A DNA stretch of 64,000 bases from Panaeolus papilionaceus (Eukaryota; Basidiomycota; Agaricomycetes; Agaricales): assembly GCA_015501605.1 (NCBI GenBank), contig JADNRZ010000002.1:1054001-1118000 (forward strand). Direction: 5' to 3'. The position numbers and the translations under genes are program-made. Below the pieces are notes generated by a model that saw nothing but the letters and a program-made list of their open reading frames with translations, made no database searches and was not told where the DNA came from. Positions 49,159-61,816 of this stretch are shown here, piece after piece. The number at the start of each line of letters is the position of its first letter. Positions within the stretch are counted from its first letter, which is position 1.

Positions 49159-51366
49159 ATGGATTTTAAAGTTCCTCAATCTATTCCTCAAGATTTGCTA
49201 CTCATCTCAGAATTCGTAGATCAACCACAAATTATACCCAACAAAAATAAAATTAACAACACCGACGACGACGACGACGACGCTTCGTCATCATCAGACA
49301 CAGCGAGTGAGGAAGAAATTGCTTCAAGTTTGTTACCAACTTCTTCAACTTCAACACCTCCCTTGCACGTCTCTTCTCGTTCATATCTCTTCACAACTAT
49401 GTCCTCATTTTTTATCTAAAAAGACTTCCCGGCCAGCCACCCGCACCAGCCGATTCTGCCAGTTCGAATGAAGGAGAATCTTCAGAATCAGATTCAGACA
49501 CAAGCTCTTCGGACGACGACGATTCAGACGACGAACCGGACAAAAAAACTGCTTCATTGCAAGACGTAGCAGACGACGAAGAGGACCCAGTTCCGGCTGC
49601 GTCTTCCACAACCTACTTTCAAACTAAACATGAAATTTCGGAATCAGAGGCAGCCGTAGTTGTTCCCGAAATTCAAACCGTAGGGGAAGATGAAGTCCTT
49701 GAAAAAGTCGGAGAAATTTTGAACATCATGGGCAATGTGGTTATTATCCATGGTGTACCCTCTTCAGACCTCAGCAGAGGCTCGGAAAAAGCTCTCGATT
49801 CGGAAACACTGCTGGTGTTTGACGATCGAAAGGTGTTGGGATATGTACGTGCTTCTTCTGAGGACAGTGGTTTTATTCTATTGATATCCTATCCTGCCAG
49901 TTCAGGTCTACGAAACCTTTGGTCCAACAGCCCAACCACTCTATCAAGTCAAATTTAACAGCACCACGTTCCCGCTCAATCCAGAACTTGTGATTCCAGG
50001 TCGCGAGGTCTTCCATGTTCCGGCACGAAGCAAATTTGTGTTCGTCAACCAAATAAAAGCATTCAAAGGCAGCGATGCGAGCAATGTACACGATGAAGAG
50101 GTTGGAGATGATGAAATTGAATTTTCAGACGACGAGAAGGAGGCAGAGTATAAGAGTCGATTGAAGAGGAAGTATGTGCTTTTACCCTTTTGTTTGTCTC
50201 ACAAATTTCTTTAATTACTTTGATCTAGACGTGCAGATTCTCGTGCTTGCTCACAAGCTGGCTCCCGCCAGGCTACGCCTAATGCTACCTTAATGCGAGA
50301 TCAAGAGCTCAATGGCGCTGGTATCGCCGAGGAGTTTTTGTCCAGAAATGCGTACGACGAGCATGGGCCATATGATATCGACTACACCGCCCCTGGTCCT
50401 TCTTCTGCAGGAAGTAGACCACTACCAGGGCCATACGACGACCCTTACGGCGACCCTTACGCGGTGGGCAATGCAAGAAGCATGGACGTTGACTCGGACA
50501 GCCAGCCCCACGAGAGGCGGGAAGAGAAACCTCATGGCCAGCAACGACAAGTCCAGAGGGGAAGAGGCAGAGGGAAGGACAGGGAGAGGCATAACCCTCA
50601 TGGTGCTCAAGGCCATGGTCAGACACACAGAGGGCGTGGAAGGGGAGGCGGACAGATGCACCAGCGACAAGGCCATGGCGACAGTTATCGTGCACAGAAC
50701 CATAACCAGGGAGGAACGGATTACGGACATCACCCACCCCAGCATCAGCAGATGGCCCATAGTGCTTATGGCGTGCCTCCCTATGGCGGGGCTCCACCAT
50801 GGGGGTATAATCAACATGTACCTCAGGGATACGACTATGCTACAGGTTATAGCCCACAAGGTCAAGGACAATACCCCTTTGCGCCTATGCAAAATCCTAT
50901 GGGAATGGGAATGGGTTTCCCGCCTCAAGGCTTCCCCGTTCAGCCTCATATCAACCCAAGATTTGCTAGTGCGTTTGGCATGCCAATGGGTTATCCTGGT
51001 GCAGGTGTTCCAAATGCACTGGGCCCTCCTGGTGTTGCAGCAACCGGGATAAATATGAATGGGAGCCCGATGCCTGGTCAGGTACCTACACCCGTGCAAA
51101 CACAACTCCAGCCTCATCTTCAGCATCAAACTCATTCACAGCCTCCAACTCCTGTTCAGAATCTACCGCAAAACGCACTTCAATCTCTGCTTGGTCAAAC
51201 CGCGAATCAAAATCAATCCCAACTTGAAAATCAAAATCAACAGCAGCTATCATTTGATGTTGATAGCTTATTGAAGAGCGTTGCCGCCGCCAGTGCTGCC
51301 GCTGCTGCTTCGCAAGGTTCTTCGGGGCCGGGGGATTCAGGAGTTAGGTCAGGAGGGCAAGCATAG
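49159..51366 (+). CDS. NAF1: H/ACA snoRNP assembly factor NAF1
   Basis: Nuclear factor that binds Cbf5 before Gar1 replaces it during H/ACA RNP assembly. The start MDFKVPQSIPQDLL at 49159 is followed by an acidic region with a GAC microsatellite (near 49262-49281) and SESDSDTSSSDDDD. The Gar1/Naf1 core shows GNVVIIHGVPSSDLS, LVFDDRKVLGY, VYETFGPTAQPLYQVKF, FPLNPELVIPGREVFHVP and SKFVFVNQIKAFKGSDASN. A basic stretch (KSRLKRK) precedes a long Gly/Gln/Pro-rich tail ending RSGGQA. Exon junctions are clear at 49850 and 50172; the first junction near 49370-49450 is uncertain. Confidence 0.87.
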
Positions 51367-53175
51367 TTTATCTTGGTACGATGTAGTATGGTGTGTCTGA
51401 GATATACTTTTGGTATGTGTATTTCGCCCTCTATCCTGGTTAAGCGTTTGCTGAAATTTATTGTATAGTTTAGCAATTTCAAAATAATAATATTATGCCT
51501 TGCCTATTTGCATTGATGTGGAGCAAAACTATTTTTCAAAAACCTGCTGAGAGCGTCGATGGCGAGGTGAGTAAATCAGAAATTTCTTTGTGTCCAAAGT
51601 CGCGGTAAAATTAACACCTCGACGACCGTGATGTAGTTGTCATGAGGTTCTTGTTCACGGGTCATATCCATTCTCAAAGAAACTTTCAAAAAGAGGAGGT
51701 TAGGTTTGTAATGCGTTCAAACGTGCGACGCGGTGATGTTCCAAAGGTGCAGGGTGCTGTATGGATGCATGTGCAATATGCTCCATTTTGTCAATTAATT
51801 CAATACCCAAGTATTTATAGCTGATCCATCCGGGTTCTCTTACAACGTCGAGGCGCGTAACTCGCAATGATGCGACTTGCAAAGCTTTTGATATTACATT
51901 AATGGTACCCGAGGTGGGTCTATTTTTATTCCCCTGGTCTTAAAATATTTCGCTGATGGTACTCATCTTATCACTGCAGGTCCACGTTGACGAGCGACCA
52001 ACGAGTGTGAAAAATGATTGATTATCGCATCGAAGCACATTTCAAACTACGTCGCTCTTCGAATTTCAACCAATCGCTTTGAAAAATGACTAGCTGGCGC
52101 ATCGCCGCGTCTCAGAATCTCTCATGACGCCGCTTTGATGAGAATAGAGGTGAGTAAGCTCGATTATCGATGGATAGGATGGACGTGCTTCCTCATCTCT
52201 TGGTTAAACGTGTAGTTTTTCAGTCTTTTCTGGTGCTGTTTTCTTACTTTTCATGGGCGCGAAAAACCTCAAAGAGCACAAAAAGTTGTGTTCTTGAATA
52301 GGACATTCACGCGACCATGCGTTTGGAGCATTCATACGACGGATCTTCTGTGCCGCCATTAAATTGTGGAGCAGTATCCCTATCTGAAACTTTAACCGGA
52401 GACGGGTTTTCGATTGCAGCTGGACTGGGCTAACGGATGGTTTTTGACGGACAAAACGGACATCGGCCAATTGTCGCACTTTTCTATGACTTTTGTCCGG
52501 GGTGAAGTGGTCGTATCCATGCTGAACAGGGGTCAGAGTTTCATACAAACTGGTACCCTCTATACAAACCACCCACATGTGTACCAAAAGACGTATTTGA
52601 ACGAGCATTCCATTCTCAGATTTACTACGTGCGCAGGAAATCTCAGCTGCTTAATTTTAGTCGGGTTTTGCGCTAGCGGGACTTGATGTAACATCCATTG
52701 ACGGCGAACCCCTTCTTCTTGTCTTCCCTCCTCTCATATAATCTGCAATTTCTTCTCAATCATCACATCTCTGCACAGCGGTCTATTCCGGGCTTAAAAA
52801 TATACAACGAGGTTCACGCTGATAACCTTTCTCCACTCACTCCATGCTTCCACATTGTTCGCTCGTTCCTGGGGCCATCCACACACAAGGCAGCACGTTT
52901 TATCTGTCGTTAAACTGCCGTTTCTATTTTCTATTCTTGTTGGGCACTCTCATCGCTGGTCCCATTTTGAAAGCCCTTTGTTAGGCTGATCATTGCATAT
53001 GGATTTAAAATAGTGTGTCATATGGTTCCTACTAACACCCCACTTTTTTGCGAAATCTTGTGAGCTTTTAAAGCCTCTGGATCGCATTCAAGGTGAAGCT
53101 GACTGACTGCTTCAGCTCTTTCCCCCAGAACCCACATCTTGATCAAGTTCGAAACACCTGTCTCCATCAATTGAC
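51367..53175. other. 1.8 kb region without a recognisable gene
   Basis: The longest gene-free stretch. Open frames (for example 52204-52608 on the minus strand) have no family motifs. Two imperfect copies of a 25-nt word (52008-52032 and 52080-52104, 19 of 25 identical) lie 72 bp apart. No transposon ends were seen. Confidence 0.45.
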
Positions 53176-55214
53176 ATGCTCACCTCTGTCATCCCGGCCT
53201 TTCTTCTCTTCAGCACGCTTGCCCAAGGCACGCCTGTTGATAACCCCCAACGAAGTCTGGCCGACATATTCCCCCGCCAGTCCCTTGTTTCATCTTGCCC
53301 CTCCTCGGGTGCCATTTCGTGTCACAATTCCTCGTCGGTTGGGAACCTTTGCTGCTTTGAGGCTCCTGGTGTATGTTTCTCAACTTCATTTGTGTGTCGC
53401 GAAGGGATACTGAAGTGGTACATCAACAGGGATTGTTGTTACAGACACAAGTTCGTAAACTGTTGCGTAAAAGGCGCATATACCAACCTAGTTGGCGTTT
53501 TGCAGTTCTGGGATACCAATCCTTCGACTGGACCGTCTAACAGTTGGACTATCCATGGTAAGACATCTCACCCATATGCGTTGATGACAGGCCTCTAATC
53601 TATGGTGCAGGTCTTTGGCCGGATAAGTAGGTCACTTGACACAGGGCTAGTCATTATCTTGGTTCACGCCTGCTACCTAGCTGCGACACGACGTTCGAGC
53701 AAAACTGTGACCCTTCACGCGCATACACCGGCATAAATACGGTAAGAAAATTAAATTCGTTTGATCCGTCTTACTCAAACTCGTGATAGCTCCTGTCAAA
53801 CAATGGTGCCAGCGACACTCTGGCCTACATGCAGACCCACTGGGTAGACATCAATGGCAATAATGAGAAGTTCTGGGAGGTAAAAAGATCATTCTTGAAC
53901 CCGTAGAGGTGTTTGACCTCGATTCTATATACAGCACGAATGGTCAACCCATGGTACTTGTATGAGGTATATTGGTCCACTACTGCCCAGAACCCTCTGT
54001 TTATCCGTCTCATAGCACACTGGAGCCGAGCTGCTTGCCTAGTGGAAGTGCACGAGGTGCTGAGGTATATGACAAAGCTTTAGGTGGGCTTATGGCTATG
54101 ACATTGACCGGTGATCTTCGTAGGCTGTCGCATTCTTCAACACCGTTGTTGGTCTCTTCAAGGTATGTGTACATACAAATAACATCTGTAGGGGACATGC
54201 TAATGACAATGACATAAAAGACCCTTCCGACATATGATTGGCTTGCTGCTGCTGGGATTCTACCCACCACAACTCAGACGTTCACCCTTTCTCAATTGAC
54301 TTCCGCTTTAAGGGCTTCAGCAGGAGTTATCCCTGCTCTTGATTGCACCTCAGGATCGGTAAACCAGATCAGCTGGTACTTCAACTTGCGAGGATCCATC
54401 ATCGATGGAAATTTCATGCTTATTGGTAAGTTGTCCCTTATTTGGTATTGTTTTAAATGAACTCTCCCTGACGAGCGCCTATGCAGACGCGCCAAAGGCT
54501 GGTAGCTGTCCCTCCACAGGTATTAAATACGTTCCCAAGACAGGGAGCGGAACCCCTTCTACAGTATGTCGTCTGTCAATAAGTTCTCTTCCCTCAGAGT
54601 CGAGACTGATGTGTTGATAATCCGATAGTCCACAGTGTCAGGGGTAGGTTCTCTGTCTAGATGATTCTGATGCGAATGCTAAATTGGGCACTTTATCTCG
54701 TAGGGTACTCCCACGGCAGTGAGTCTCGACGCTGCGGAGAAATTTCAATTCATTTAGAAGACTGATATTTATATAAATAGGTCCCTGGGAGTCTACCAGC
54801 CAAGGGAACCATTCATGCTATCAACACTTCGGGTTCAACCATTGGCGGGTTGTTGAGCCTTGGGACATGGTCGACTCAGACACTTGCAACCTATACCTTC
54901 TCTGGGACTGCTTCATCTTTCACGATGACCTCTTCCAAAGGCAACTGTGGTGTCAGCGGAGGGACCTTTGCATGCGGAAGCGGCGTGTCTTTGACAACGT
55001 TCAGCGCTGTAGGTTGAACCTCGCTGATATATTGGGTGTTTATGACTGACCGATGCATGCTTTGCAGGTGCAATCCGGTGGTCAATTGCTTCTGGCATCC
55101 GGAGGGTCGACAGCTTTTACCAGCGACGGTGTTCCGAGCGGGACAACGGCCTTCACTGTCTTCACGGGAAGCAGTCACGCCAATGACTATGCTCTGTCAA
55201 TTGTGTCTTCTTGA
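53176..55214 (+). CDS. Secreted ribonuclease T2
   Basis: Extracellular or vacuolar RNase of the T2 family. The signal peptide is MLTSVIPAFLLFSTLAQGTP. CPSSGAISCHN and GNLCCFEAPG precede a 21-nt exon (53430-53450) that encodes GLLLQTQ, joined to FWDTNPSTGPSNSWTIHGLWPD. The last part is active-site motif CAS I. CAS II is FWEHEWSTHGTC, split by introns. TYDWLAAAGILP and ISWYFNLRG follow. After the catalytic domain a C-terminal extension of about 120 residues (GTIHAINTSGSTIGGLLSLG, SLTTFSAV) ends ALSIVSS. Fungal RNY1-type enzymes carry such an extension. Catalytic His residues of both motifs are present. Confidence 0.88.
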
Positions 55215-55693
55215 GAAACCCAGGTGTTCCATTCCTCGTAACCTCCGTGTATAGTGTGTATATGCTTTCTTTATATATCGTTCTCCGTCTACGCCCAAAT
55301 ACCTTATTCTGCCCTGCACGTGAGTAATTGAGTTGTGAGAAGAGATTGACGCTGGGTACTTTATAAAGAGGCGAAGTATTTAAAATGCCTTATCACCGCT
55401 CTCCCACCGACCCTGCATTCCCCTCCGCAATTCCCAACATCTTTGTGATGCAGAGGTTACCGCTAATTCTGCGGAGGTGCTTCTAATGGCTCTAATTGGG
55501 GCTGGTTAGGCAGAATGTGTAAACTGTTGGGAAAGGTCTCTAGGCGCAGGGTCCATATAAGATGTTTCGGGGATAGTCAGTATGAGATACAACCTTTTGC
55601 CTCTCTCACACCCGTATCCCGTACTGCTTGGCCTAAACTTTCTAAGTCATCGCTAACGCTGCCCTTATCCAATAACCCTATCTATCTACTGCA
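55215..55693. other. Intergenic, RNase T2 to CASTOR-like gene
   Basis: 3' UTR then promoter of the next gene. An open frame (55515-55799) overlaps the start of the next gene in another frame. Nothing else seen. Confidence 0.4.
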
Positions 55694-56257
55694 ATGCCTC
55701 CTCCGTCAAGCAGCTCTGCCCTACACCTCCAGGTGCTCCCCGAGCCATTCTTCGTCGTTCAGCTGCAACCTGGCCAAGAGATTGCGCCATGCGTGCTAAA
55801 AGACCTTACTAGTGGAAAGAGCGGATTTTTCTCAGTGACACGGACGAAGGACGAAGTGTCAATCGTCGGCGAGTCATACAAATGGATGCCTGCGTCGTAT
55901 AAAGAACAATCGACTTGGATGTGTATCAAGATTCAGGGGCCAATGGAGCATAGTGAGTATACGAGATGACGAATTCAGTTTTCTGAACAAGGGTTGATGT
56001 CCAATAATAAGGTCTAACAGGCATTATGGCTTCTTTGACGGCTCCTCTGAAGGTTGCGAAGGTGCCTGTGTTTGCACTTTCGACATGGTGAGTGTTGAGC
56101 TCGGGGTTGAGGCCGCGGTTGGCTGATGACAAAAATCTACAGGAACACGGATTATGTGCTTGTACCATCAGAAATGCTAGCGGACGCCATTCGAGTTCTT
56201 GAAAGAGATGGATGGGTTTTCCTACAAGGCCCAAAAACGAGATCAGCCCGTCTATAA
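55694..56257 (+). CDS. CASTOR/GATS-like ACT-domain protein
   Basis: Three exons (55694-55952, 56012-56087, 56143-56257) encode a small ACT-repeat protein of 149 residues. Blocks FVVQLQPGQEIAP, GFFSVTRTKDEVSIVGE, WMCIKIQGPMEHS, LTGIMASLTAPLKVAKVPVF, ALSTWNTDYVLVPSEM and AIRVLERDGWVFL match the ACT_7/CASTOR group. Human CASTOR1 binds arginine and controls TORC1; whether the fungal form senses an amino acid is not shown. The protein is short, containing about one ACT pair. It converges with the SDR-like gene, stop codons 128 bp apart. Confidence 0.8.
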
Positions 56258-56385
56258 TGCGAGACGATAGTCTCTACTTTAAGTACTTTATGACATGATA
56301 ATTAGAGGTGGTATGGCTAGATTACAAAGGAAATAAATATTTAACCCCTATCTGCAAGTCCATGTCCGTGACGTAGATAAAGAAT

Positions 56386-57974
56386 CTAGTAAGGCGAGGC
56401 ATTCGGGTCCTTGGGTTTTGGAGGTTCCGGTTTTGTTTCTGGCACAGCTGGTTCTGGGTGGTTTTTCTCCCAGATTTTAAGGGATTCCTCGTATTTCTCC
56501 CAAACGAGTCGTCCTGCCAGCTCACCGCCGTATTCACCATCATCAGCAATGTCGAGGACTTCCTCTTGTAGTGGTGCACCAGACTTGGACTCCTTTTGCT
56601 TTGCTTTGCCTTTGTTTTTAGCTCGTTCCGCCAGGAGCTCCTTCTCGCGTTGCTGCAACTCGTCGGATATCTTGACACCGAGCCTGACCATAGCGCACTC
56701 TCGGTAAAGTGCTCCTGGTCGAAGAACCTCTACAGGCATGTCAAGCTGAGAGGTTTCAATGGGGGATGGCGCCTCTTTCTTCTCAGCGGGATTGACGGTT
56801 GTTTGAGAAAGGATTTTGAAGGGAGTGGGAAGGCAGAGGGCATGGAGAATAGTTTGAATCGCAGACTTAGGGGTCTTGCTGAATATGCGGAGGAGGGGGT
56901 GAAGTAAGAGGTAGCTAAACGAATTAAAAAATATCAGTGGTTGGGTTCACCTAGTAAAAGCAAGCACTTACATGAAAACACCGAGCTTCGAACAGCCATG
57001 GCGGGAAGCCCAGTCAGCATTGAGCAAGGGGGCAACGGTATCGACTCTGCTGAAGCCCGGACAGACAGTAACTGCCACTATGTTGGACTTCTGGTGCTTG
57101 GAGCTGACGACAGGAACTGCGCTAATCCCTTCCTCGGTCTTGGGTACTTGTGCACCTGTCGGTAGGGCATCAAGGACTCGTTGAAGGTGTCTATTGAGGA
57201 TGATTGATTGCAGCGAACGACGACCTTCTGAAAGAAACATCGAGGACTTTTCATCAAGAGATTCGGAGATGGATGGAAATGAAGGTGAAAATGGCAGACC
57301 GGCGGCTGCGGCGTAGAAGGGATTGACGACGTTGATTATCCTAATATCCCGCTCAACAGGGGCCACAAGAAGAGCTGGTAGCAGTAATGTCGTTACCAAG
57401 AACGTTGCCAGAGAGCCCGCATCTCTATACTCTTCATTGATAGAATGCTTAGAGGTGGAGAGGAACGCGGGAGAACCGATGTGCTCTAGTTCATGAGCGA
57501 AGACGATGGCGTCAAGCCTTTGCTCTTGTCCGGTCAAAAAGCGAGTGCAGAATGAACGTATAGAAGCAGGAGATGTTAGGTCGCATTGTTCAGCAAATAT
57601 TTTCTCATTATTGGTGGTGGTTCGGAGGAGCTCGACGAGGATAGAGACTCTGCCATTTGTGTTCTCTATGTCATCAGGGGTGAGTGCAATGATATGTGCA
57701 CCTCTCTCAGCCAAGGTTTGCAATAGTGTTAGGCCCGTAGAGGTGAATCCACCCTATGATATTGCATGAGTACATCTAACATATTGAGAATAAAGAAAGG
57801 ACATACCGTTACTAAAATTACTCTGGCATGTAGGTCGCGCTCTCTATCTGTTTTCCGTCCTTGAGAGAAGACACGCAGGACATACAAGGTCAAAAGACCA
57901 ATGGCTATGTGTATAACATACTGAGATGGGAAATACGGAGAAGTAACGACTGCCTCAAGAATACGAAGGACCAT
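56386..57974 (-). CDS. SDR-fold protein with degenerate active site and membrane anchor
   Basis: A single gene: the frame ending GCSKLGVF is joined through a GT-AG intron (about 56932-56985) to YLLLHPLLRIFSKTPKS and on to the stop at 56386. An N-terminal hydrophobic helix (YVIHIAIGLLTLYVLRVF) anchors it. The Rossmann start reads VILVTGGFTSTGL, where the second Gly of TGxxxGxG is Ser. Other SDR-like blocks are LAERGAHIIALTPDDIE, DAIVFAHELEHIGSPAF and RIINVVNPFYAAAAG. The position expected for YxxxK reads EGRRSLQSI, so the catalytic pair seems lost. The C-terminal extension is basic, Glu/Lys-rich. Possibly a non-enzymatic scaffold; function unknown. Confidence 0.72.
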
Positions 57975-58461
57975 TTGTTGATTATGACAGAGTGGTGGAC
58001 ATGAAAGTAGGGATCAAGAGTGCATTTGGCCCGTGTCCATCATCATTTCGTATTCTCATCACTGTCGGCTGTGGTCCTAATATCGTTTCTCTTAGTTACC
58101 AATTTACTATCATCATTAATGTTCAATCATTAAATAGTTTAAGAATGGTTTTTTTTTTGAAGTGTTGTAAAGTAAATCTAATAAAATGCTGATAAAATTC
58201 ATGTGGAAAATATGAATTCTTTTGATTCGTCGATGTTGAAGCCTATTCAGGAACACGCTTTCTTGTCTTTTCCCTTCAAAAAAGTCTTGCAAAGCACAAG
58301 TTCAACGACATTCACGCTGTTGCTCAAGCGCGTCTGCTTCATCATATCTTTCAATATCGTCCGTGTTAAACTTTAGTGACGCCTTTTTGTCTCTTTTCAT
58401 CCTTGTAACTTCCGACTTGCACTGAACCAAAGCTCGTCTCACCACAAGCCCTTCCTCACCA
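57975..58461. promoter_or_regulatory. Divergent promoter region, SDR-like / AT-hook gene
   Basis: 487 bp between the two start codons. AT-rich, with a T-run (58150-58159). Promoter role inferred from position. Confidence 0.4.
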
Positions 58462-61400
58462 ATGGAGGCTGCATATTCCTCGACAACTGCAATGCAAAGT
58501 CGTCAAAAACGCGTACTTCCGTCGAGATCTACGCGTGGTGGCCCAGGTGTGGGCAATTGCGACATGGATATGCTTATCCTGGATACCCAGAAGCGTCGTT
58601 GTGAGCACGTTGTATCGACTTTTCATCATCCTAAAGCTCATTTATTATAAAGCTGAAAACGAACCCTTAATTCCTACGCTTACTCGTTTCTTGTTTACTA
58701 CGGATTCCAGCTACTCTGGTGACCAGGAGGAAGAGTCATCACAAGCCAATATTCAACTCAACACTGTTGCATTCGACCGGTACTTTGAAAAACCAGAGGT
58801 TCTACAGGCTTTTAGGGAACAGGCTATCATAGAGACACCTGTTTTTGAGTCAATTGCAGAGCTATCATCTGTTGGTGGTAGATTTAGGCCAAGGGGCGCT
58901 GAAGATGTCAGTTCAGGACTTCTCATAACGTGTTCCATATATGCTTACAACCTTTAATAGGAATCCGCAGAAACTAGTGATGCAGCATACGAAAGACGTC
59001 ACAAAAAGTACGAGGCTGCTGAGAAAAGACACCGTTCTCGCGAAAAAGAGAAGCTGAAGCACGAACACTACAAACTCAAGGAACGAATTGATCAGCTGCG
59101 AGCCATGGACAGTACAGCTTTTATGTCAGTTCCGGCTTCATATTTTTCTCCTCCTCCCCCTGGTCTTGCCAATATAGATCAAACAGAGGTTCCAACGTCC
59201 AGCGTCTATACTACCGCTTTTAATGGCCCAACACCCAATCCCGAGGGAGATCGCCGGAAAGAAGAGATGCTCAACATGGCTGCCGCCCTTGAACAACGAT
59301 ACCGCGCATTGCTTCCCTCGGAAAAGCACCGCAAAGCCCATGAAATCAACATTCCAGAATCCTCTATCCGTACTCAAGTGCTTGACGAAGATTCTGAGGG
59401 TGAAAGAGTCTCTCATTCAAGAAAAGATGACGGAATCAAACTACGCTTGCCTCCTAGGGCCAGTAATTCAAGCACCCCCGTTCCATCCCCGTCAGTGAAC
59501 AGGAGTGTTTCTAAGAAGGTGCAGCCTACAGCTGCCCAAGGCAAACTCCCACAAGCAGTTCGGGTCCTCAAACAAGCAAATCATAGCGCTCCTTCTCCTG
59601 CTTCTTCCATGTTGACTGCTGAACCATCGGCTGCAACAACTCCTTCTGCTGATGTTGAAATGGGAACACCAGAGCCACTTGAAAAGCCTGTCCCTATTTC
59701 TCCTTCTCAGCCACCTCTCTCAGACGAGCGTTCATCGTCCAACTTCCCTCCTGTCTATCCCGATCATCTCATGCCGCCTCCAAGTTCTACCCCAGTCGAC
59801 GGTGCTACTTCAGAGAAGAAGAAGAAAAGCACCAAAAAGAAGGCTTCTGCAGCAGATGGTTCGGCCAAGCAACCTGCCCGCCGTGGTCCTGGTCGTCCCA
59901 GCCATATTCGTGCTGAAGTTGTTATGAATGATGAAGGAGAGTCCGAGAAAGATTTTTCCGACACAGAAGGAAAACGACCTGCCCCCGTCAAGCAGTCAAC
60001 TCGCGGGCGACCCCGTGGCAGTAAAGCAAAAAGCAGCCGGAAAGCCCAGGTGGAAACAGACGAAGTCCCACCAGAAGTGAGAGAGCTGTCAACTCGAATG
60101 CAGCAGGCCACTGGTCTGGGTTCGGCCGGGCATGATGCGACCATGGAAGTGCCTGAAATAGCGTGTGAGCCCTCTCAGCCAGCAACAGAAGACGAGCAAG
60201 ACGAGTTGATTGCAACTCCTCCTCCTGAAACCATGTCATCTATATCTGTTCCTGGCGCGACCCGTGCTCAAAAGCGACGCAGGACTGAAACGAAGGCTAT
60301 CAAAATTCCCGTCGAGTCGACTATTGATCACACCGAGCGGGGATCCCCCGAACCCGAAGAAAGCGTCTCAGTTTCCACTGCGCGTCATCACCCGCCCCGG
60401 GGTGCCAAATCGTATATTTCAGAAAACGGAGAGCAAATGTGGGCTAGTTGCGATATTATGATTCTTGCATTGAGGAATCAGGGTTCCCGTGAGGAGAGGA
60501 GGATGAAGAAACCCTTTGGCGTCCCCTTGCCGGAGATTCTTAAGCACGAATATTTCTATGAGCTTCCTCATTGGGTTCATCCTATGGCTAGCGATCCGTC
60601 TGAGTACAGGCCCGAAAAATATCGGTCAATCTCAACGAGGCCCAGGCGAAATCAATCATCAACACCTACACATCAAGCTTCTCAGACGCCGGCCCTTGAA
60701 GAGGATGATGGACCGAACAAAACGGAGGACGAGGAAGGTCGCAAAGATGACCATGAACAACAGGAACCTGTCGATCAGGAAATGGGTGAACCCGTTGCAG
60801 AAGAGCAGGAACCTCGAGCAGAGTCTCCAGAGGTCCAGGAGTCGTATGAGCGTGGGGCGCGTACCCCCGAACCCGGGAAGACGGCAGAGGAGGTACAGGA
60901 GGCTATTGCAGAGAGGGAGGGTAGTCCTAGTCCGGAGAAGGTCCCTCAAGTAATCGATACGCCCGAGCAAGTGCCAAAAGACGTCGAAATGACAGACGAT
61001 ACCCAGCTAGAAGCACCTGAATCTGCCAAGGAGCCAGAAGTAACCACTGCAGATACCACCACTGCTCCGCCGCCAGTTGTTGAGGAAGAAACCCCCGCAG
61101 AGCCGCAGCCTGAGGCCGTGGAAGAGCAGCCTACTAAAACGACAAGGAGAGGAGTGCGCAGGATTGAGAAGCCCCCATCGAAACGGCAGCCCAAGAGGGG
61201 GGCGAAGAAAGCAAATGTGCGAGAGCCCCCTGTTTCAGAAGAAGCCCCAACAGTTGCAGAGCAGGAGCAAGGCAAAGAGGACGCAATGGATGTTGCACCT
61301 GCTAGCACTACAGGCTTAGAGCCAGCTCAAGAATCCGCGACGGCGAATGGTGCTGAACAGGTGCCAGGGTCACCTCAAACTGACACGACAGAAGTTTGGG

Positions 61401-61471
61401 AAAACCCAAACATCCTCCCTCGCGATCTTTCAAGCAAACCAAATGATGAGGAGGAGGCACTTGAATGGTGA
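58462..61471 (+). CDS. AT-hook chromatin-associated protein of unknown complex
   Basis: Three exons (58462-58600, 58653-58906, 58961-61471). The N-terminus has VLPSRSTRGGPGVGNCDMD and SENEPLIPTLTRFLFTT, conserved-looking. A charged helical stretch (AAYERRHKKYEAAEKRHRS, EKLKHEHYKLKERIDQL) is likely coiled coil. Two AT-hook motifs are visible: RRGPGRPSH and RGRPRGSK. The only other ordered block is SENGEQMWASCDIMILAL, followed by KKPFGVPLPEILKHEYFYEL. The last 300 residues are Glu/Pro-rich with repeats of low complexity. It may be a subunit of a histone-modifying or remodelling complex, but I do not recognise which. Family unassigned. Confidence 0.62.
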
Positions 61472-61816
61472 TTTTTTGACTTGTTGAACTTAGTTGTTGA
61501 TTTGTCTTGTTTCTGTAATTTATGATCGTAGCACTCTGTAGTAGTCGAGTTGTCTTCTTTAGCTTATGAATATATGTATCGAACCCCTCTATACAGCAGA
61601 CTACATACAGTTTACAAGAGGTTAATATAGAAATTTGATGAATGTCTCGTTGTCCTCGTTCATATGTACATGTAAAATTGAAATTAAAATTGAAACCTGT
61701 TGCGACTTCAGAGGAGAGGTACTTGTAAGCTTTGAATGTGTTTGCACCTCAGACGTTGACCAAAGCAAGCGCTCTCATCCACAACACCCATGCACTCGAC
61801 ATCCTACTCATGAATA
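61472..61816. other. Intergenic, AT-hook gene to MED11
   Basis: 3' UTR of the AT-hook gene and promoter of MED11. No gene seen. Confidence 0.4.

Noticed and set aside
49262..49281. GAC microsatellite as a mobile or regulatory repeat
   Set aside because: It encodes an Asp run within NAF1 and needs no other explanation.
50309..51135. Long frames on both strands over the NAF1 tail
   Set aside because: Arise from low-complexity Gly/Gln/Pro codons of NAF1.
56972..57005. Possible start of a separate gene (MAVRSSVFS) on the minus strand
   Set aside because: The frame runs into a stop, while splicing the upstream SDR frame in phase 2 gives a continuous protein, so it is one gene.
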